The notes below the pieces were generated by a model that was not told the origin of the DNA, did no database searches, and worked only from the letters and a program-made list of their open reading frames with translations. Position numbers and translations under genes: made by a program. Of a stretch of DNA of 48,262 bases, positions 39,135 through 48,262 are shown piece after piece. Each line of letters opens with the position of its first letter. Within the stretch, counting starts at the first letter, position 1. The stretch is from IMG/VR virus record IMGVR_UViG_3300042560_002526, positions 1 to 48,262 of that record; one strand, given 5' to 3'. The DNA is from a virus.

Positions 39135-39290
39135 ATGGAAAAAATGGCCGTGATTCGCCCCGGGCTTACACCTCCCGAAAACGGCGTCGAATCTGGTAAA
39201 ATTGAAGAGAAAACCGCCGCGGTAGAAAACCTCGACAGCGATTTTCGAAAAAAAGCTGCGGAAGCCGCGGCAAAAATTCCTCAAAAATAG
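39135..39290 (+). CDS. small protein upstream of the portal gene, 51 aa
   Basis: The ATG at 39135 follows the preceding stop by four bases and has AGGA about nine bases upstream. The product is short, acidic in the middle and Lys/Ala-rich at the end (FRKKAAEAAAKIPQK). The longer reading of this frame starts inside the previous gene and is unlikely. It is compact and Pro-rich at its N-terminus (RPGLTPPENG). Unknown role. Confidence 0.55.
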   Translation: MEKMAVIRPGLTPPENGVESGKIEEKTAAVENLDSDFRKKAAEAAAKIPQK

Positions 39291-39302
39291 CGAGAAATTG
39301 CC

Positions 39303-41234
39303 GTGGTTTTAACGCCATCTGGGCAGGGCGGTTACGGCTCTATGGGCCGTGGCACAATGGCCGACGAACGGTTTCCCGACCCGTTCTGCGACATGGCCAG
39401 CCTATCCATGCCGGAAAGCATTCAGACCGCCTTGCGGTGGACTGAATACATCATGAATGCCAACGGTGTATACCGGCAGGCTATTGATCGCGTTGTGTCT
39501 TATTTTATTACAGACGTAGAAATTTACGACATCGGCGAGAATACGACTGGCAGAGAAGAAAAAGAAAAGTATCAGGTTTTCCTTGAAGATACGCTGAAGA
39601 TTCGCAACGTGCTGCATACGATTGCCATGGATTACATGACATATGGCAATTCGTTTACCAGTCTTCTGTTGCCATTTCGCCGCTATTTAATGTGCAAACG
39701 TTGCGGCTTTGAGATGCCGTTTGACAAAGTTTACAACTCACCGCAATGCGCGTTTAAATGGCAGAATTTCGAGTTCCACGCGACATGCCCTAAGTGCAAA
39801 TACTCTGGCGTCTGGCGGCACATCGACCGGCGCTCGGGCGACTCAGAAAATATGCACGTTAAACGCTGGAGCCCACATGAGATCGACATTTTGTGGGACC
39901 CGTACACCGATGAGTGCTCGTATGTTTGGAAGATTCCGCAAGACTATCGGACACTGATTAAAGAAGGGCATTTACATCATTTAGAGCGCGCTAGTTGGGA
40001 GATAATTCAGGCTATCAAAAATGAGCAGAACCTCATGTTTGATAAGGGCATGATCTATCACTTGAAAGAAGACGCGCTCGCCGGCATGCGCAATCGTGGC
40101 TGGGGCATCTCGCGCATTTTGGCTAATTTCCGACAAGCGTGGTACGTGCAGATTCTCCACCGCTACAACGAGGCCATTGCGCTGGACTATGTCGTGCCAT
40201 TCCGCGTCATTACTCCGGCACCCCGCGGCGGCGATGGGCAGTCATCTGACCCTGTGCATACAATTAACCTTTCAAATTTTGCGTCGCGTGTACAGTCTAT
40301 GTTACGCGCCAGACGAACAGACCCGGCCCGCTGGAACGTGCTGCCGTTTCCCGTGCAGTATCAAGCCCTCGGCGGCGACGCCACGCAGCTGGCGCCCAAA
40401 GACTTAATTGATCAGGGGCTAGATACGCTTTTAAAGTGTATCGGTATGCCCGTCGAACTGTTTAACGGCACGCTGCAGTTGCAGGCAGCACCGGCAGCTT
40501 TACGTTTATTTGAGGCGAACTGGAGCCATCTGCCGCTGAACCTCAATACGTTCATGGCCGAATTAGTAACGCAAATTGCGCGCTTTATGTCGTGGGAACC
40601 TGTCGGCGCCAAGCTTGTTCGCGTCACACACGCTGATGACCTGAATCGTCAGATGGCGAAACTGCAGCTTATGCAGGCGCAACAGATCAGCAAGGGTACT
40701 GGACTTAAGAGCGTTGGGCTTGACTACGAAGAAGAAATCAAACGCATGCTCGACGAAGAAAAGATTTACGCTGAAGAGCAACAGCGCATGCAAAAGGAAA
40801 TGGAGCAGTCGCAGCAGATGCAGGACCTGAGCCAGCAGGCCCAGATGATGGGCGGAGTTGGCAATGCGGGTGCTGGCGCAACCGGCATGCCGCAAGGCGG
40901 CGCTCCGGCGCCTGCTGGCGGTGGTGGCGCACCTCCTCCGGGAACGCTGCCCGGCGCGGCCCCATCGTCTGTCGACCAGTTCATTATGCAGCGACAGAAC
41001 TCCCCAAATGTTCCGCGCACGCCGGAAGACTTACAGCAGCAAGCCCAGCTCATTGCGAACGACTTGCTGTCTAAGCCTGAGTCCATAAAGGATTCGGAGC
41101 TAATTAAGTTGAAGCGCAGCGATCAAACGATGCACGCGCTTGTAACAAGCATTATGGACGATATTCGTCAGCAAGCCCGGTCGCAGGGCGGCGCTATGGT
41201 TATGCAACAACAGTTCGGCCAACCTGCGGGTTAA
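39303..41234 (+). CDS. portal protein with internal zinc ribbon, 643 aa
   Basis: The sequence has the portal layout: an N-terminal start with FPDPFCDMASLSMPESI and ALRWTEYIMNANGVYRQAIDRVVSYFI, then a membrane-proximal and stem part with GWGISRILANFRQAWYVQIL and NRYNEAIALDYVV-like helices, then a clip/wing part, and a long Gln/Met/Pro-rich C-terminal tail (residues about 490-560) with coiled-coil pieces. A portal dodecamer forms the DNA entry channel and the packaging-motor base. Unusual here is a zinc ribbon near residues 130-180 (LMCKRCG, later TCPKCKYSG). GTG start; no other good start exists. Confidence 0.85.
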   Translation: MVLTPSGQGGYGSMGRGTMADERFPDPFCDMASLSMPESIQTALRWTEYIMNANGVYRQAIDRVVSYFITDVEIYDIGENTTGREEKEKYQVFLEDTLKIRNVLHTIAMDYMTYGNSFTSLLLPFRRYLMCKRCGFEMPFDKVYNSPQCAFKWQNFEFHATCPKCKYSGVWRHIDRRSGDSENMHVKRWSPHEIDILWDPYTDECSYVWKIPQDYRTLIKEGHLHHLERASWEIIQAIKNEQNLMFDKGMIYHLKEDALAGMRNRGWGISRILANFRQAWYVQILHRYNEAIALDYVVPFRVITPAPRGGDGQSSDPVHTINLSNFASRVQSMLRARRTDPARWNVLPFPVQYQALGGDATQLAPKDLIDQGLDTLLKCIGMPVELFNGTLQLQAAPAALRLFEANWSHLPLNLNTFMAELVTQIARFMSWEPVGAKLVRVTHADDLNRQMAKLQLMQAQQISKGTGLKSVGLDYEEEIKRMLDEEKIYAEEQQRMQKEMEQSQQMQDLSQQAQMMGGVGNAGAGATGMPQGGAPAPAGGGGAPPPGTLPGAAPSSVDQFIMQRQNSPNVPRTPEDLQQQAQLIANDLLSKPESIKDSELIKLKRSDQTMHALVTSIMDDIRQQARSQGGAMVMQQQFGQPAG

Positions 41235-41239
41235 ACTGC

Positions 41240-42283
41240 ATGCGCATCGGAATATGTACTCATTACGCACATTGCGATCAGGCGTACCTAGCGATTCGGC
41301 TCGCGGATTTTTTGCGTGAGCAGGGCGTCGAGGCGTCTCTGTATGCGCACGACAAACCCGGTAAACTCGGCGCTGCGTACGACAATAAAATAATTCATCG
41401 CGGTCGCGCCCGGTTTACGGCGTGGGCGAAAAGTTGTCGTTCGATTATCTGGACGCATGTTCCGTCTATTGAGCAGTTAAATTACGTAAAACGTCAAAAC
41501 GTACAAACCGTAATTGTGCCCATGTGGCAAGACCTGCGGACGCCGTTTCGCAAGACGATCCGCGCTGCTGACCATGTGGTCGCGATGTCCGCTGAATGTC
41601 GGGAACTTTTTCACAGCGTCTACAAGTTTAAAAATACGACGCTTGTGCCTTTTGACACAGGGTTGCCTCCTACACGCAAAACGGTGAATGTGAACCAGCG
41701 TCGGATACGGCTGTTGTTGCCGTGGTTTGACCGAAATGCGCGCTGCGCTCACCAGCTATTTTTGACAAATCTGCAACTGCTGCTTACCCGGATGCCGGAG
41801 GCAAATTTAACGGTTGCAATTACGTCTAGTCAGTTTTCCCCGGCGATAGCGAAGTTTTTTACGCGGCTTGGCGAAAAACTCGACAAACGTGTAAATGTTA
41901 TCCGGCGTGTGCGTTACGCCGACCGACCGAAGTTGTTCTTGAATCACGATTTAACGCTATACCCTGCAGAGTGTGACAACTACGGTTTTTGCGGTCTGAC
42001 GTCTATTGCTTGCGGCACGCCAATATTAACATTTGCCGTACCGCCGCAAATTGATTTTGCATATCCGGACACAAACGCAGTGGTAGTAAAAACAAAAGTG
42101 AATTATGATGAGTACGGCGTCGCTCATGCTGACCCTGATTACGAGCGATACTTTTCGGCGCTGCAAACGCTGATTGCCGAACCTTGGCATATTGATGCCA
42201 TGAACAAACGAATCAACTACAACTTAAACTCTCGACGCAAATCTTTTGAAACGGGGTGGCAAGCTATTTTGCGTCTTGTGTAG
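41240..42283 (+). CDS. GT-B glycosyltransferase, 347 aa
   Basis: The N-terminus has a first Rossmann strand RIGICTHYAHCDQAYLAIRLADFL and the middle has a linker helix; the C-terminal domain holds LTLYPAECDNYGFCGLTSIACGTPILTF, the family-4-like donor-binding segment in which E (in PAE) and the following glycines hold the nucleotide sugar. Phage glycosyltransferases of this kind can decorate virion proteins or DNA, or change host surface sugars. It lies five bases after the portal gene, inside the virion module, which fits modification of a structural protein. The acceptor and donor are unknown. Confidence 0.7.
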   Translation: MRIGICTHYAHCDQAYLAIRLADFLREQGVEASLYAHDKPGKLGAAYDNKIIHRGRARFTAWAKSCRSIIWTHVPSIEQLNYVKRQNVQTVIVPMWQDLRTPFRKTIRAADHVVAMSAECRELFHSVYKFKNTTLVPFDTGLPPTRKTVNVNQRRIRLLLPWFDRNARCAHQLFLTNLQLLLTRMPEANLTVAITSSQFSPAIAKFFTRLGEKLDKRVNVIRRVRYADRPKLFLNHDLTLYPAECDNYGFCGLTSIACGTPILTFAVPPQIDFAYPDTNAVVVKTKVNYDEYGVAHADPDYERYFSALQTLIAEPWHIDAMNKRINYNLNSRRKSFETGWQAILRLV

Positions 42284-42299
42284 CGCATGGAGGCGCCGC

Positions 42300-43061
42300 A
42301 TGAAAAAAACTCACGAGCTATCGTTTGATAAAACAATCGAATTTTCGCGGCGGTATTACAAAGATCACACTACTTTGCTCGGAGAGTCGTTATCGGCGCA
42401 CTGCCAACAAGTAGCGCGTCAAGCTGAAACGATTGCCGGTCGGTTGTACAAAGATGTGCGCCCAGACTATTTTCAAGACTCCAGCAAAGACGGCATTGCG
42501 GCGATTATCCACGGCGCCCTACTCCACGACATTTTCAACGTCGGCGCCTGCCCGTTTGAGCACGTAGCTGAGGCCACGACCGTTCAGATTGCGGCCAGCG
42601 TCGCCGACATTAGCCGCGACTTTCGTTTAGTAGAGACAAAGCGCGATATGGAGTTCCGCGGCCGGCTAAGTCAAAGCCCTGTCTCGTCGCAAGTAATCGC
42701 CGCGGCAGACATTATTTGTACTGCCAACGACGCGCTTAAATTTCTAACCGCTTCCGGCCACTCAGCGATACCAAAGGTTAAGAAGATTCTTACCCAGCTT
42801 GACGGTGACTTGCTAGCAATACATGCAGCCAACAAGTACTACTCTCTGCGCCTGTACGTTCACGCCGCTAGAAACCTCTTGACAACTATTAGTCAAGAGA
42901 TTAAAACCTGCAAGAATCGCGTCAAAATGGCTAGAATTGCAGCGGCGTCAACAGAGTCGCTGCGGGAAAAAATAGCCGCACGCGAAAAAGAAACAGCAGT
43001 TCCGGTAGAAACAAAAGGACGAAAAAATGCCGGCAAAAAATCTCGTACGTCAAATTCTTGA
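42300..43061 (+). CDS. HD-domain phosphohydrolase (SpoT-like), 253 aa
   Basis: HD motif residues appear in order: AHCQQVARQAETIAGR with the first H, IIHGALLHDI with the HD pair, CPFEHVAEATTVQIAASVADISRD, and VIAAADII with the last acid. The spacing and the long helical tail match the hydrolase half of RelA/SpoT-type enzymes, which cleave (p)ppGpp, and related nucleotide phosphohydrolases. A stand-alone hydrolase of about 250 residues could lower alarmone levels in the infected cell. GGAGG lies seven bases before the ATG at 42300. The C-terminus is basic (KGRKNAGKKSRTSNS). Substrate not proven. Confidence 0.75.
   Translation: MKKTHELSFDKTIEFSRRYYKDHTTLLGESLSAHCQQVARQAETIAGRLYKDVRPDYFQDSSKDGIAAIIHGALLHDIFNVGACPFEHVAEATTVQIAASVADISRDFRLVETKRDMEFRGRLSQSPVSSQVIAAADIICTANDALKFLTASGHSAIPKVKKILTQLDGDLLAIHAANKYYSLRLYVHAARNLLTTISQEIKTCKNRVKMARIAAASTESLREKIAAREKETAVPVETKGRKNAGKKSRTSNS
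42876..42899 (+). other. perfect 8-base inverted repeat inside the HD gene
   Basis: CTCTTGAC (42876-42883) and GTCAAGAG (42892-42899) form a perfect hairpin with an eight-base loop inside the coding sequence. It has no T-run. It may be chance or an RNA structure. Confidence 0.3.
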
Positions 43062-43362
43062 TCAGTACAAGACGGCTAATCCTAACCACACCGAACCAGA
43101 GACAAAGCTGCTCAACGGTTTCGGCGAGTTCGCTGAACAATGGTTGCGTACGATAAAGATTATCGGCGTGGGGTATACGGTTAACGGCATGGTGCTTCGT
43201 ACGGCCGCGGGGGAAGAGTTGGTCTTGGATGACTCGTCCGCCACGCCCCCGACAAACATTCCGGGATACAACGCGGTCGGTATTACTGGCAACGCCGCCC
43301 CGATGTCCGTGACCACACCGATGCGGCCATCGGACTTCTCTATTACCGGGGGGGCTGGCTAG
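43027..43362 (+). CDS. small structural-module protein, 111 aa
   Basis: AGGA stands eight bases before the ATG, inside the end of the HD gene. The N-terminus is helical and basic, the centre is a glycine-rich beta stretch (IKIIGVGYTVNGMVLRTAAGEELVLDD) and the end is a flexible Pro/Thr/Gly-rich region. Its place between the portal and tail-fibre genes suggests a minor virion protein. No family recognised. Confidence 0.65.
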   Translation: MPAKNLVRQILDQYKTANPNHTEPETKLLNGFGEFAEQWLRTIKIIGVGYTVNGMVLRTAAGEELVLDDSSATPPTNIPGYNAVGITGNAAPMSVTTPMRPSDFSITGGAG

Positions 43363-43364
43363 GC

Positions 43365-44033
43365 GTGTTTATTTGTTTTGAGGGCATTGACGGCGCTGGT
43401 AAAACAACTCAAGCGCGCATGCTGCATCAACGTCTGTGTGCCGAAGGACTATCGCCTGAACTAGTCCACGATCCCGGCACGACAAAAATCGGTACGGCTA
43501 TTCGGCAGATTCTTCTGCACAACGACGCCCCGATCTCTGCGCACGCGCAAATGCTTCTTTTCTCGGCCGCGCGGGCTGAACTAGCAGTGCACATTCGCGC
43601 GGTGCTTGATGCCGGCGGCCACGCCATTTGTGACAGATGGTTGCTTTCCACGTTGGTTTATCAGGGCGAAATAAACGGCATCAGCGAAAAACTAATTACG
43701 ACAATTTTTCAGGAAACCTCGCGCGTTGAGCCTGACCTCTGCTTTCTTCTAGACCTCGACCCTGAAGATGCGGGGGCTCGGATGACAAAAAGGTCCGGCA
43801 GCCAAAAAATGGACCGATACGAGCGGCGTTGCGTCAGTGACCGAATCCGTATGCGCGATGCTTATCTCCGCTACGCCGACGAGCCGCCCCACAACAAAAA
43901 CATGTATGTTGTCTCTGCCGCTGAAAGCCCAGAGGAAACACACGAGTTGGTGTACGATGCCGTCATGACTGTCTTTTCTAGAATGGAGTCTAAAAATGAC
44001 AATGGCCGTAAGCGTTTGCTTGAAAAATCGTGA
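43365..44033 (+). CDS. tmk: thymidylate kinase, 222 aa
   Basis: Walker A is FEGIDGAGKTT at residues 5-15, the dTMP site motif is D90-R91-W92 in CDRWLLSTLVYQG, and a lid region RSGSQKMDRYERR follows. The enzyme phosphorylates dTMP to dTDP, raising the dTTP pool for phage DNA synthesis. The length (222 residues) is normal for the family, and the DRW in place of the usual DRY is a mild change. It starts with GTG two bases after the previous gene; no ribosome site is obvious. Finding it in the virion module, far from the replication core, is unusual but phage gene order is variable. Confidence 0.9.
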   Translation: MFICFEGIDGAGKTTQARMLHQRLCAEGLSPELVHDPGTTKIGTAIRQILLHNDAPISAHAQMLLFSAARAELAVHIRAVLDAGGHAICDRWLLSTLVYQGEINGISEKLITTIFQETSRVEPDLCFLLDLDPEDAGARMTKRSGSQKMDRYERRCVSDRIRMRDAYLRYADEPPHNKNMYVVSAAESPEETHELVYDAVMTVFSRMESKNDNGRKRLLEKS

Positions 44034-44508
44034 ACGTTCCGCTGCCTTATTGCAAGCCCGGCAACAAGCGCAGCAGCTAGAAAAAAAGCTGTTGCTGTCG
44101 CCACAAAACAGAACAGCTGTTGTGGCTATGCGTACGGTATGTTATTTGTTGATTCAGTTAGTGCAAAAATACGTTACACGGTCCCCGAAGGCTTATCAGG
44201 ACTACGAGCAGCTTATGCACTGCACTCGCATATTGCGCGAGCTTGGATTTAAACCACCAAGCGCTACAGAAACCACCGCTGACGAAACTACGTATAACGC
44301 GGACGCTGTAATTAATTCGCAGGACTACCGGTATCTGCGTAACCGCGCGATTGCGTGTTTAGCCACTATTGCTGATCTCACTGAAAAACCTACGGCTGTC
44401 GGAACACCCGAGTTTCAAAGCGGTATGCGTGAGGGTTACCGGCGCGCTAGCGATATTGCGGCGGCTTTTTTAACTGACTTTGGCGCAGGAGTTTCTGACG
44501 ATGAATAG
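43996..44508 (+). CDS. hypothetical helical protein, 170 aa
   Basis: Overlaps the kinase gene by 38 bases. The product is nearly all helix, with a coiled-coil N-terminus (LLQARQQAQQLEKKLLL), a hydrophobic helix (CYLLIQLVQKYV) and a C-terminal helix ending in an acidic tail. It may be a virion assembly or chaperone protein; no motif confirms that. The overlap region is read in two frames, and the start could be later. Confidence 0.6.
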   Translation: MTMAVSVCLKNRERSAALLQARQQAQQLEKKLLLSPQNRTAVVAMRTVCYLLIQLVQKYVTRSPKAYQDYEQLMHCTRILRELGFKPPSATETTADETTYNADAVINSQDYRYLRNRAIACLATIADLTEKPTAVGTPEFQSGMREGYRRASDIAAAFLTDFGAGVSDDE

Positions 44509-44761
44509 CACTTTGATCGAACTACGGGATTTGAATCCCGAGGCTCTTTTGTTAGATAATATGGACGAGGCGCTTGTTGGCGTCGGTCAGGTTGGCCTTG
44601 CTGACCCGGTCGCTGTCTATAGCCAAGCTTTGATTTTTGCAAAATTGTCGCGCGATGGTTTTTCCCCAGAGGAAGCCGCCGCGTATTTTCAAGAAAAAAT
44701 GACTGAGATGGCCAACGCAACCTATGCTCCGGTAATTTTACGGGACGTCATCGAGGAATAA
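44501..44761 (+). CDS. conserved small phage protein, 86 aa
   Basis: AGGAG nine bases before the ATG. The pattern LLDNMDEALVGVGQVG...VAVYSQALIFAKLSRDGFSPEEAAAYFQEKM is a very common phage small-protein family: a helix with MDxAlxG, then a xDGxxxEEAxxYF segment. In many phages it lies among replication or virion genes and its role is unknown. Overlaps the preceding gene by eight bases. Confidence 0.8.
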   Translation: MNSTLIELRDLNPEALLLDNMDEALVGVGQVGLADPVAVYSQALIFAKLSRDGFSPEEAAAYFQEKMTEMANATYAPVILRDVIEE

Positions 44762-44766
44762 TTTTC

Positions 44767-45081
44767 GTGGCCACCATAGTTCTTAATTCTGCAGACACGA
44801 TTCAATTTGTTAACATTAGTGTCCGTGATAAACAGTCTGCCCCAACAATGCTCATGCAGGCCGGTGATTGGCAAAACGAGTCTGGCGTAGAAACCGGTAT
44901 AACGGTTGACGTCACCGGCGCCGAAGTGCCAATCTTAACTGCCGACAATGCCCGAAAGCTGGCCAAATGGTTACAACGCGCCGCCGACAGCTTAGACGGC
45001 GTAAAATCGCCCGCTAAAAAACGCCACAAATTTACGTACGAAGAAGACGACGATAACGACGATTTTTCGCGGCGGTATTGA
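44767..45081 (+). CDS. hypothetical protein, 104 aa
   Basis: Starts with GTG, five bases after the previous stop. N-terminal beta-type fold (ATIVLNSADTIQFVNISVRD), a central segment with a possible carbohydrate-like beta sheet (GVETGITVDVTGAEVPIL), then a helix (NARKLAKWLQRAADSLDG) and an acidic end (YEEDDDNDDF). No family recognised. The gap 45082-45156 holds no convincing promoter. Confidence 0.65.
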   Translation: MATIVLNSADTIQFVNISVRDKQSAPTMLMQAGDWQNESGVETGITVDVTGAEVPILTADNARKLAKWLQRAADSLDGVKSPAKKRHKFTYEEDDDNDDFSRRY

Positions 45082-45114
45082 CGTGTGCGTGTGTTGGGTC
45101 GGGCTGCGCGATAG

Positions 45115-46803
<1,689 letters not shown>

Positions 46804-46820
46804 TGGGGTGTTGTTGAGCC

Positions 46821-48262
46821 ATGACTCTCGCACCTCCAAAAATTCTTCAGATACGTATATTAAGCGTAACCGAGTTGCCGGATCGGCTATCCGGAAACTA
46901 TTGGTCTAGCAGCGCTTATCGGTGGACAGCCACGTTAGCGGTTAATCCGCAAACTCACGGCGACCCGGCGTCTTCAACAGGCTTTTACTACACAGCCCGC
47001 GACATCAAAATCGGCGACTATGTCGTAACCAGCGGCCGTGGTTTAATTCTTAAAGTAATTGCTGTAAATGCCGGTTCGGTTACAGACACGTCTATCCAGT
47101 GCACGCTTGAAGACGAAAATCAATACAACGCGTTTCTAAGCGAAAACTCAGACGGTGACGGTTTAATTCCGTCAAACAATACAGAAGGCGTACTGTTTGA
47201 AACAAAAAACGGCTGGCCTATTTTGCATCCTTTACCGGACGCGTTGGCTGGTACGTTGCCGCCCTATTTTTCAGCTGACATTATTTCTCGGTTTATGTAC
47301 ACCCGGCCCGCCGACTCTGGCGGCAGTGGGTCTGCAGGCCCTACAGGTGCTGCTGGTCCTACTGGTGTTGCAGGCCCAACCGGCGTTGCTGGAGCTACTG
47401 GTCCAACTGGCGCTGCTGGGCTAAACGGAGCTACTGGTCCAACCGGTGTTGCTGGAGCTACTGGTGTTGCTGGTCCAACTGGCGTTGCTGGGTTAGATGG
47501 CGCTACTGGTCCAACTGGGGCTGCGGGCGCTACTGGCGTCGCAGGCCCGACTGGCGTTGCTGGAGCTACCGGTGTTGCTGGGTTAGATGGCGCTACTGGT
47601 CCAACTGGGGCTGCTGGCCCAACTGGCGCTGCGGGCGCTACTGGCGCCGCAGGCCCGACTGGCGTTGCTGGAGCTACCGGTGTTGCTGGGTTAGACGGAG
47701 CGACGGGCCCAACCGGCGCTGCTGGGCTAAACGGAGCTACTGGTCCAACCGGTGTTGCTGGGCTAGATGGCGCTACTGGTCCAACTGGGGCTGCTGGTCC
47801 AACTGGCGTCGCGGGTGTTGTTGGGGCTACGGGCGTTATTGGCCCAATTGGCCCCGCTGGCGTCACCGGTCCAACTGGTCCTGTTGGAGCTACTGGTCCA
47901 ACTGGGGCTGCTGGGTCGCAAGGTATAGACGGAGCGACGGGCCCAACCGGCGCTGCTGGGCTAAACGGAGCTACTGGTCCAACCGGTGTTGCTGGAGCTA
48001 CTGGTGTTGCTGGTGTTGCTGGATTAGACGGAGCTACTGGTCCAACCGGTGTTGCTGGTCCAACTGGTGTTACAGGCCCTACAGGTCCTGCTGGTCAGCA
48101 AGGTGTTGCTGGTCCTACTGGTGTTACAGGTCCTACAGGTCCTGCTGGTGTTGCTGGGCCGCAAGGTATAGACGGAGCTACTGGACCTACAGGCCCCGCC
48201 GGGGTTGCTGGTCAGCAAGGTGTTGCTGGTCCAACTGGTGTCGCCGGGCCGCAAGGTATAGA
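46821..48262 (+). CDS. second collagen-like fibre protein, 3' end beyond window
   Basis: The frame from ATG 46821 stays open to the last base, so the gene runs past the window; about 480 codons are visible. The first 170 residues form a beta-rich head ([20 protein letters not shown]... then [19 protein letters not shown]), likely the virion-attachment or trimerising part. From about 47337 on, only Gly-X-Y triplets follow (more than 100), with [10 protein letters not shown] and [10 protein letters not shown] units. It is a larger fibre than its neighbour, and the head differs from it. Together they may form different fibres or successive joints. Confidence 0.85.
   Translation, partial: MTLAPPKILQIRILSVTELPDRLSGNYWSSSAYRWTATLAVNPQTHGDPASSTGFYYTARDIKIGDYVVTSGRGLILKVIAVNAGSVTDTSIQCTLEDENQYNAFLSENSDGDGLIPSNNTEGVLFETKNGWPILHPLPDALAGTLPPYFSADIISRFMYTRPADSGGSGSAGPTGAAGPTGVAGPTGVAGATGPTGAAGLNGATGPTGVAGATGVAGPTGVAGLDGATGPTGAAGATGVAGPTGVAGATGVAGLDGATGPTGAAGPTGAAGATGAAGPTGVAGATGVAGLDGATGPTGAAGLNGATGPTGVAGLDGATGPTGAAGPTGVAGVVGATGVIGPIGPAGVTGPTGPVGATGPTGAAGSQGIDGATGPTGAAGLNGATGPTGVAGATGVAGVAGLDGATGPTGVAGPTGVTGPTGPAGQQGVAGPTGVTGPTGPAGVAGPQGIDGATGPTGPAGVAGQQGVAGPTGVAGPQGI
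47337..48262 (+). repeat. long collagen-like triplet DNA repeat
   Basis: Nearly 930 bases of tandem Gly-X-Y coding repeats, with larger units of about 90 bases that recur with few changes (for example [16 protein letters not shown] coding blocks). It continues past the window end. Confidence 0.85.

Noticed and set aside
47337-48262. CRISPR array
   Set aside because: The repeats have no distinct spacers, run without interruption in a coding frame and translate to Gly-X-Y triplets.

Overview
The window is a stretch of a large double-stranded DNA tailed-phage genome (virus or prophage). Every gene supported here lies on the + strand. Genes are packed end to end, often with ATGA/TAATG-type overlaps, and most encode small proteins of no recognisable family. 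Replication, recombination and virion genes are clearly phage-type. No ribosomal, metabolic or integrase genes are seen, and no terminase, capsid or lysis genes fall inside the window. Near-consensus sigma70-like promoters and strong GGAGG ribosome sites point to a bacterial host. The small proteins between about 9.4 and 11.7 kb carry a shared LTDEER...LLERL module, and the DNA between them carries hairpin repeats. I recall both from Planctomycetes (Pirellula/Rhodopirellula type) genomes, so a planctomycete host or gene donor is my best guess. This is inference, not proof.

Layout. (1) 1-3.9 kb: small unknown proteins, including a putative lipoprotein, a 43-residue membrane protein and a SEC-C zinc protein behind a good promoter. 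(2) 3.7-7.8 kb: a zinc-ribbon protein, a repressor-type HTH fused to a deoxyhypusine-synthase-like domain, an unknown 404-residue protein and a DnaQ-like exonuclease. (3) 7.8-9.1 kb: tRNA-Gln(UUG), a zinc-finger gene flanked by a second copy of the tRNA 3' end, and a 141-nt tRNA-like structured RNA. (4) 9.1-13.2 kb: MazG-like protein, then an array of small cassette-like genes with hairpin repeats, then zinc and coiled-coil small proteins.

(5) 13.2-29.5 kb: the replication/recombination core. In order: SbcD/gp47-like nuclease, SbcC/gp46-like ATPase, two unknowns, SF2 helicase, one unknown, DnaB-like helicase, DnaG-like primase, a three-domain UDG/exonuclease/PolA polymerase, a candidate ssDNA-binding protein and a RecA/UvsX recombinase. 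This set could give a self-sufficient fork plus recombination-dependent replication, as in T4. (6) 29.4-38.1 kb: unknown genes, with a RuvC-like resolvase and a possible GT-A glycosyltransferase; terminators near 36.55 and 38.15 kb. (7) 38.2-48.3 kb: the start of the virion module. It holds an unknown protein, the portal protein with an internal zinc ribbon, a GT-B glycosyltransferase, an HD hydrolase, thymidylate kinase, small proteins and two collagen-like fibre proteins, the second cut by the window end.

The points most worth a second look are the HTH/deoxyhypusine-synthase-like fusion, the tRNA-like RNA with a very large variable domain, the tRNA-fragment repeat around one gene, the hairpin-punctuated cassette array, and the leader peptide plus hairpin before recA. 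Start codons were chosen by ribosome-site fit where possible; several remain uncertain and are marked.
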